From: Mucilaginibacter xinganensis
GTDB lineage: Bacteria; Bacteroidota; Bacteroidia; Sphingobacteriales; Sphingobacteriaceae
Reading direction: 5' to 3'
DNA: 64,000 nucleotides
Assembly: GCF_002257585.1 (NCBI RefSeq)
Contig: NZ_CP022743.1
Span: forward strand, 1,178,001 to 1,242,000
This document shows, piece by piece, positions 61,132 through 64,000 of the stretch (position 1 is its first letter; each line of letters begins with the position of its first letter). The translations under genes and the position numbers were made by a program. Under the pieces are notes generated by a model. It had not been told where the DNA came from and searched no databases. It saw only the letters and a list, made by a program, of their open reading frames with translations.

Positions 61132-61896
61132 ATGTTTAAACTAACCAACAAACAAGTAGTAATAACCGGTGGCGGCAGCGGAATAGGTAAGGCAATGTCC
61201 ATACTGTTTGCTAAGCAGGGCGCTACCGTTCACATTATTGAGTTGAACGAAGCAGCAGCAAATGATACCGTTGCTGAAATTAAAACCGGTGGCGGAAATG
61301 CCGAAGTGCATAAATGCGATGTGAGTAGCCAGCAGCAGGTGGTAGCTGTTTTTAATTCGATAGGTAAAATTGATATTCTTATAAATAACGCCGGAATTGC
61401 CCATATTGGCAGGGCTGATAATACCAGCGAGGCGGATTTTGACAGAATCTATAATGTAAATGTTAAAGGGGTGTACAATTGTCTTTTTGCAGCCTTACCC
61501 ATAATGAAGGCCCATAATGGCGGAGTAATATTAAACACTGCCTCGGTTGCGGCGCACGTGGGCATTACCGACAGGTTTGCCTACTCCACCAGCAAAGGCG
61601 CTATCCACGCCATGACGTTATCGGTAGCGCGGGATTATATGGCCGATAATATCCGCTGTAACAGTATTTCGCCGGCAAGGGTACATACGCCCTTTGTAGA
61701 TGGCTTTATAGCCAAAAATTATGCCGGTAAGGAAGCGGAGATGTTCGAAAAGCTTTCCAAATCGCAACCGATCGGCCGGATGGGCCAGCCGGCAGAGATT
61801 GCTGCCCTTGCGCTATACCTGTGTTCGGACGAGGCTGGATTTATAACCGGCACCGATTACCCTATTGACGGCGGGTTTATTACCCTCAATAATTGA
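61132..61896 (+). CDS. SDR dehydrogenase (probably 2-keto-3-deoxy-L-fuconate dehydrogenase)
   Basis: This 254-residue protein has the SDR cofactor motif TGGGSGIG (12-19), the NNAG motif (85-88) and the catalytic triad S138, Y151 and K155 (AYSTSKGAIHA). D/E at the end of strand 2 (IIELNE) favours NAD. In the oxidative fucose pathway this step oxidises 2-keto-3-deoxy-L-fuconate to the 2,4-diketo acid, which the FAH-type enzyme encoded next cleaves. It could instead be the first fucose dehydrogenase. It is 131 bp from the dehydratase gene. Confidence 0.87.
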   Translation: MFKLTNKQVVITGGGSGIGKAMSILFAKQGATVHIIELNEAAANDTVAEIKTGGGNAEVHKCDVSSQQQVVAVFNSIGKIDILINNAGIAHIGRADNTSEADFDRIYNVNVKGVYNCLFAALPIMKAHNGGVILNTASVAAHVGITDRFAYSTSKGAIHAMTLSVARDYMADNIRCNSISPARVHTPFVDGFIAKNYAGKEAEMFEKLSKSQPIGRMGQPAEIAALALYLCSDEAGFITGTDYPIDGGFITLNN

Positions 61897-61952
61897 GTTT
61901 GAATAACCACGGGGCAACCAATTTATACTACTAACTACCAACTAAAAATACT

Positions 61953-62801
61953 ATGAAGCTGATAAGATTTGGTGAAGCCGGGAAAGAAAAGACCGGCGTG
62001 ATCATTAACGATAAAAAATACGATACCTCTGCCTTTGGTGAGGACTATGGCGAGGCGTTTTTTGAAAACGATGGCTTAACCCGGTTAAGCTATTTCCTGG
62101 AAGATAGCCTGCTTCCCGAAATTACCGGAGAGGTGCGCCTCGGCAGCCCGCTGGGCAGGCCATCTAAAATTGTTTGCATAGGGTTAAACTATATCGACCA
62201 TGCCAAAGAAACCAACGCAACGCCGCCAACCGAGCCGGTTATATTTATGAAATCGACCACTGCCATTACTGGTCCGTTTGATCCTATCATCATTCCGAAA
62301 AATTCTGTTAAAACCGATTGGGAAGTTGAGCTTGCAGTAGTGATAGGTAAAAAAGCAAGCTACGTGAGCGAAGCGGATGCGATGGATTATGTAGCGGGCT
62401 ATGTGCTGCACAATGATGTGTCTGAACGCGAGTTCCAGATAGAACGGGGCGGCACATGGGATAAAGGTAAAGGTTGCGATACTTTCGCTCCAATCGGCCC
62501 GTTTTTTGCCACCAAAGACGAAATTGCCGATCCGCATAACCTGCGCCTGTGGCTAAAAGTTAATGGTAAAACAATGCAGGATGGCAATACCTCAAATTTT
62601 ATATTTAACATACAGCAGGTAGTATCCTATACCAGCCAGTTTATGACCCTGCTGCCAGGCGATATTATTTCTACAGGTACGCCTGCCGGTGTAGGGCTGG
62701 GCATGACCCCCCCCGTTTATCTTAAACCAGGCGACGTAATTGAATTAGGAATTGACGGATTAGGCGAGGCCAGGCAGGTGCTGGTTGATTATAAACAATA
62801 G
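61953..62801 (+). CDS. Fumarylacetoacetate-hydrolase-family enzyme (probably 2,4-diketo-3-deoxy-L-fuconate hydrolase)
   Basis: This 282-residue protein has the FAH fold. The segments KIVCIGLNYIDHAKE, WEVELAVVIG (metal-binding Glu pair), LHNDVSEREFQ and KGCDTFAPIGP are family hallmarks, followed by ISTGTPAGVG. The enzyme hydrolyses a C-C bond of a beta-diketo acid, here likely giving pyruvate and lactate. It is the last gene of the fucose cluster, 56 bp after the SDR gene. Its stop lies only 3 bp from the stop of the convergent glycosylase gene, with no terminator between. Confidence 0.9.
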   Translation: MKLIRFGEAGKEKTGVIINDKKYDTSAFGEDYGEAFFENDGLTRLSYFLEDSLLPEITGEVRLGSPLGRPSKIVCIGLNYIDHAKETNATPPTEPVIFMKSTTAITGPFDPIIIPKNSVKTDWEVELAVVIGKKASYVSEADAMDYVAGYVLHNDVSEREFQIERGGTWDKGKGCDTFAPIGPFFATKDEIADPHNLRLWLKVNGKTMQDGNTSNFIFNIQQVVSYTSQFMTLLPGDIISTGTPAGVGLGMTPPVYLKPGDVIELGIDGLGEARQVLVDYKQ

Positions 62802-62804
62802 CCC

Positions 62805-63497
62805 TTAAATAACACGCTTGAAAGCAGCAATATATTTTTCAATGTATTGCTGTTTTGTTTTTGATTTATACTGCATTATAAACCGGGGATGCTCCAGGGC
62901 AACGATGTTTTTAAAAAAGCCATGTTCATCATTTAACCTGCGCAAAAATGTCTCGTTTTTGCCTGTGCCGAAGCAAAAGCAGGTATCGGTATTATTACCG
63001 AGATCTATTTGTTTTCTGATATTTTCGACAATGAAATCATAAACGGCATTGGTAAGCTCTTTACTGTCGTAGTAGTTGTAGTTAACTTCCTTTCCGGTTT
63101 TAGTGGTTGCCGTAAATCCCAGCGGACAAACGGAATTTATATAAATGTGATTGTAAAACGCTTCAAGCCCGCCAAAAGCCTCAATTACTTCGTAAACAAA
63201 TACTGAAGAGGGTTCATGCGTCTCCTTGCCTTCGTAATTGATCCCGCATACTGCTTTTAACCGTTTTGAATCGGTAAAGGGGATGCCGGTAACGCCACCG
63301 CCAAACCTGCCCGGGTTAATGCCCAATATCATGTGCCGCTGGTTACCGTCGTTGTAATATTTGGTATAAAATTGCTCCATTAAGCTATTGGCCTGCGGGT
63401 TTTCCTTAAACGGGTTCATGATATTGACGCCGTGCGGCAGGGTTCCTTTAAATTCCAGATGCTTATTGTATTGGATTACTTTTTCAGCGAAGGTCAT
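62805..63497 (-). CDS. SMUG2-type uracil-DNA glycosylase (DUF4918)
   Basis: This 230-residue protein has a UDG-superfamily core. The catalytic motif reads ILGINPGRFGGGVTGIPFTD (about residues 57-76), with Asn in place of Asp, as in SMUG-type enzymes, and the second motif is the EHPRF segment near 202. It would remove uracil or related lesions from DNA in base-excision repair. The gene is transcribed toward the fucose cluster and its start has no close neighbour. The SMUG2 call rests on the two motifs. Confidence 0.82.
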   Translation of the reverse strand: MTFAEKVIQYNKHLEFKGTLPHGVNIMNPFKENPQANSLMEQFYTKYYNDGNQRHMILGINPGRFGGGVTGIPFTDSKRLKAVCGINYEGKETHEPSSVFVYEVIEAFGGLEAFYNHIYINSVCPLGFTATTKTGKEVNYNYYDSKELTNAVYDFIVENIRKQIDLGNNTDTCFCFGTGKNETFLRRLNDEHGFFKNIVALEHPRFIMQYKSKTKQQYIEKYIAAFKRVI

Positions 63498-63570
63498 AAT
63501 GGAGTTCGAAATTTATTCGATAAAATTAACCCCATAAATCCGTTTATTACCCTGTTTTACGCAAAAAAAA

Positions 63571-63607
63571 ACAAATAAAAAAAGCCCCGGCAAAACTTGC
63601 CGGGGCG
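63571..63607 (-). terminator. Terminator of the pstS gene
   Basis: On the minus strand GCCCCGGCAA (complement of 63597-63606) pairs with TTGCCGGGGC (complement of 63584-63593), followed by a T run (63575-63583). It ends the gene that starts outside the window. Confidence 0.88.
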
Positions 63608-63627
63608 CTAAAAATATCAAATTGATC

Positions 63628-63999
63628 TTATTGCTGTATTGCTTTTCCGTCGAAAGTCGCTGATTTCAAAATCTTTTCGGCAACCGCAACAGCTGCTGGC
63701 GATAGCGGTGCATAGTTCAGATCGTTGCACAACTTCTGTCCTTCATGGGTGTTCCACCAAAGTAGTTTTATCACTTTTTCTGCACGGTCTTTAGTGCGGC
63801 CACTATAGTTTTGTTCTTTGTAGATCATTGCCCATGTAAAACCGCTAATCGGGTAACCGTCTTTAGCATCGGTATTACTTAATGAAACTTTTGCATCAGC
63901 AGGGATTGCTATATTACCTGCCGCGCTTGTTGAGGCAACAGTTGGGGTAATGTAGTTTCCGCTTTTGTTTTTCAGATCGGCAAAGGTCATTTTGTTTTG
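63628..63999 (-). CDS. pstS: Phosphate ABC transporter substrate-binding protein, C-terminal part
   Basis: The frame is open to the window edge, so the N-terminus is missing. The visible ~123 residues match the C-terminal lobe of PstS: QNKMTFADLKNKSGN, YPISGFTWAMIYKEQNY, KLLWWNTHEGQKLCNDLNYAPL and the closing helix. PstS binds inorganic phosphate in the periplasm for the PstCAB importer. A phosphate system at the edge of a region rich in phosphoesterases suits a phosphate-scavenging lifestyle, although genes of the other subunits are not seen. Confidence 0.9.
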   Translation of the reverse strand, partial: QNKMTFADLKNKSGNYITPTVASTSAAGNIAIPADAKVSLSNTDAKDGYPISGFTWAMIYKEQNYSGRTKDRAEKVIKLLWWNTHEGQKLCNDLNYAPLSPAAVAVAEKILKSATFDGKAIQQ

Positions 64000-64000
64000 A

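Overview
The window looks like chromosome from a Bacteroidota member, most likely family Sphingobacteriaceae and close to Mucilaginibacter. Supporting signs are a SusC/SusD pair, several secreted glycoside hydrolases, ECF sigma and LytTR regulators, OMP_b-brl and RND systems typical of the group, sparse Shine-Dalgarno sequences, and promoter boxes of the TAnnTTTG type. The genus is an inference. I saw no rRNA, tRNA, CRISPR array, transposase or phage gene.

Layout. 1-2.4 kb: end of a truncated gene, an ECF sigma factor with a small membrane protein and a small HMA-like protein, and a DinB-like protein. 2.4-6 kb: three tandem ~173 bp palindromic repeats, an FtsX/MacB-type permease, and a damaged fourth repeat. 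6-11.8 kb: GT39-type glycosyltransferase, esterase, MBL-fold hydrolase, phosphodiesterase-like protein, small secreted protein. 11.9-17.8 kb: a complete RND efflux operon (adaptor, pump, outer-membrane channel). 18.1-23.8 kb: LytS/LytTR two-component pair divergent from a large outer-membrane beta-barrel protein, then YceI. 24-29 kb: cNMP-domain histidine kinase, GNAT, OsmC-ferredoxin fusion, Hsp70-like protein, two small membrane proteins and a 26-residue membrane peptide gene. 29.7-33.5 kb: GH3 plus kelch protein.

33.6-51.4 kb is the most interesting part. It joins an XRE-cupin regulator, a PhnX-like HAD hydrolase, a DUF5690 transporter, a TIGR03364-type FAD oxidoreductase, a phosphocholine-type phospholipase C, a lipase-like hydrolase, a PhnZ-like HD oxygenase, SusC/SusD, a propeller-phosphatase fusion and a glycerophosphodiester phosphodiesterase. 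I read it as a locus for scavenging phosphate, carbon and nitrogen from phospholipids and probably phosphonolipids. A 36-bp element, 31/36 identical, sits in front of both the HAD operon and susC, which ties the cytoplasmic phosphonate enzymes to the outer-membrane importer.

51.5-57.2 kb: a UBP zinc-finger protein and a receiver/glutaredoxin-like/thioredoxin-reductase-like fusion (the likely partner of the kinase at 24 kb), a GNAT, and an orphan gluzincin peptidase behind a perfect palindrome. 57.5-62.8 kb: an L-fucose cluster (mutarotase, GH29 fucosidase, UxaA-type dehydratase, SDR, FAH hydrolase) consistent with the oxidative fucose route. The window ends with a SMUG2-type uracil-DNA glycosylase and the 3' part of pstS.

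A second regulatory link is visible: direct repeats of GTCTA spaced exactly 21 nt lie upstream of both the beta-barrel gene at 20243 and the small secreted protein at 11401, which suggests both are targets of the LytTR regulator encoded next to the former.
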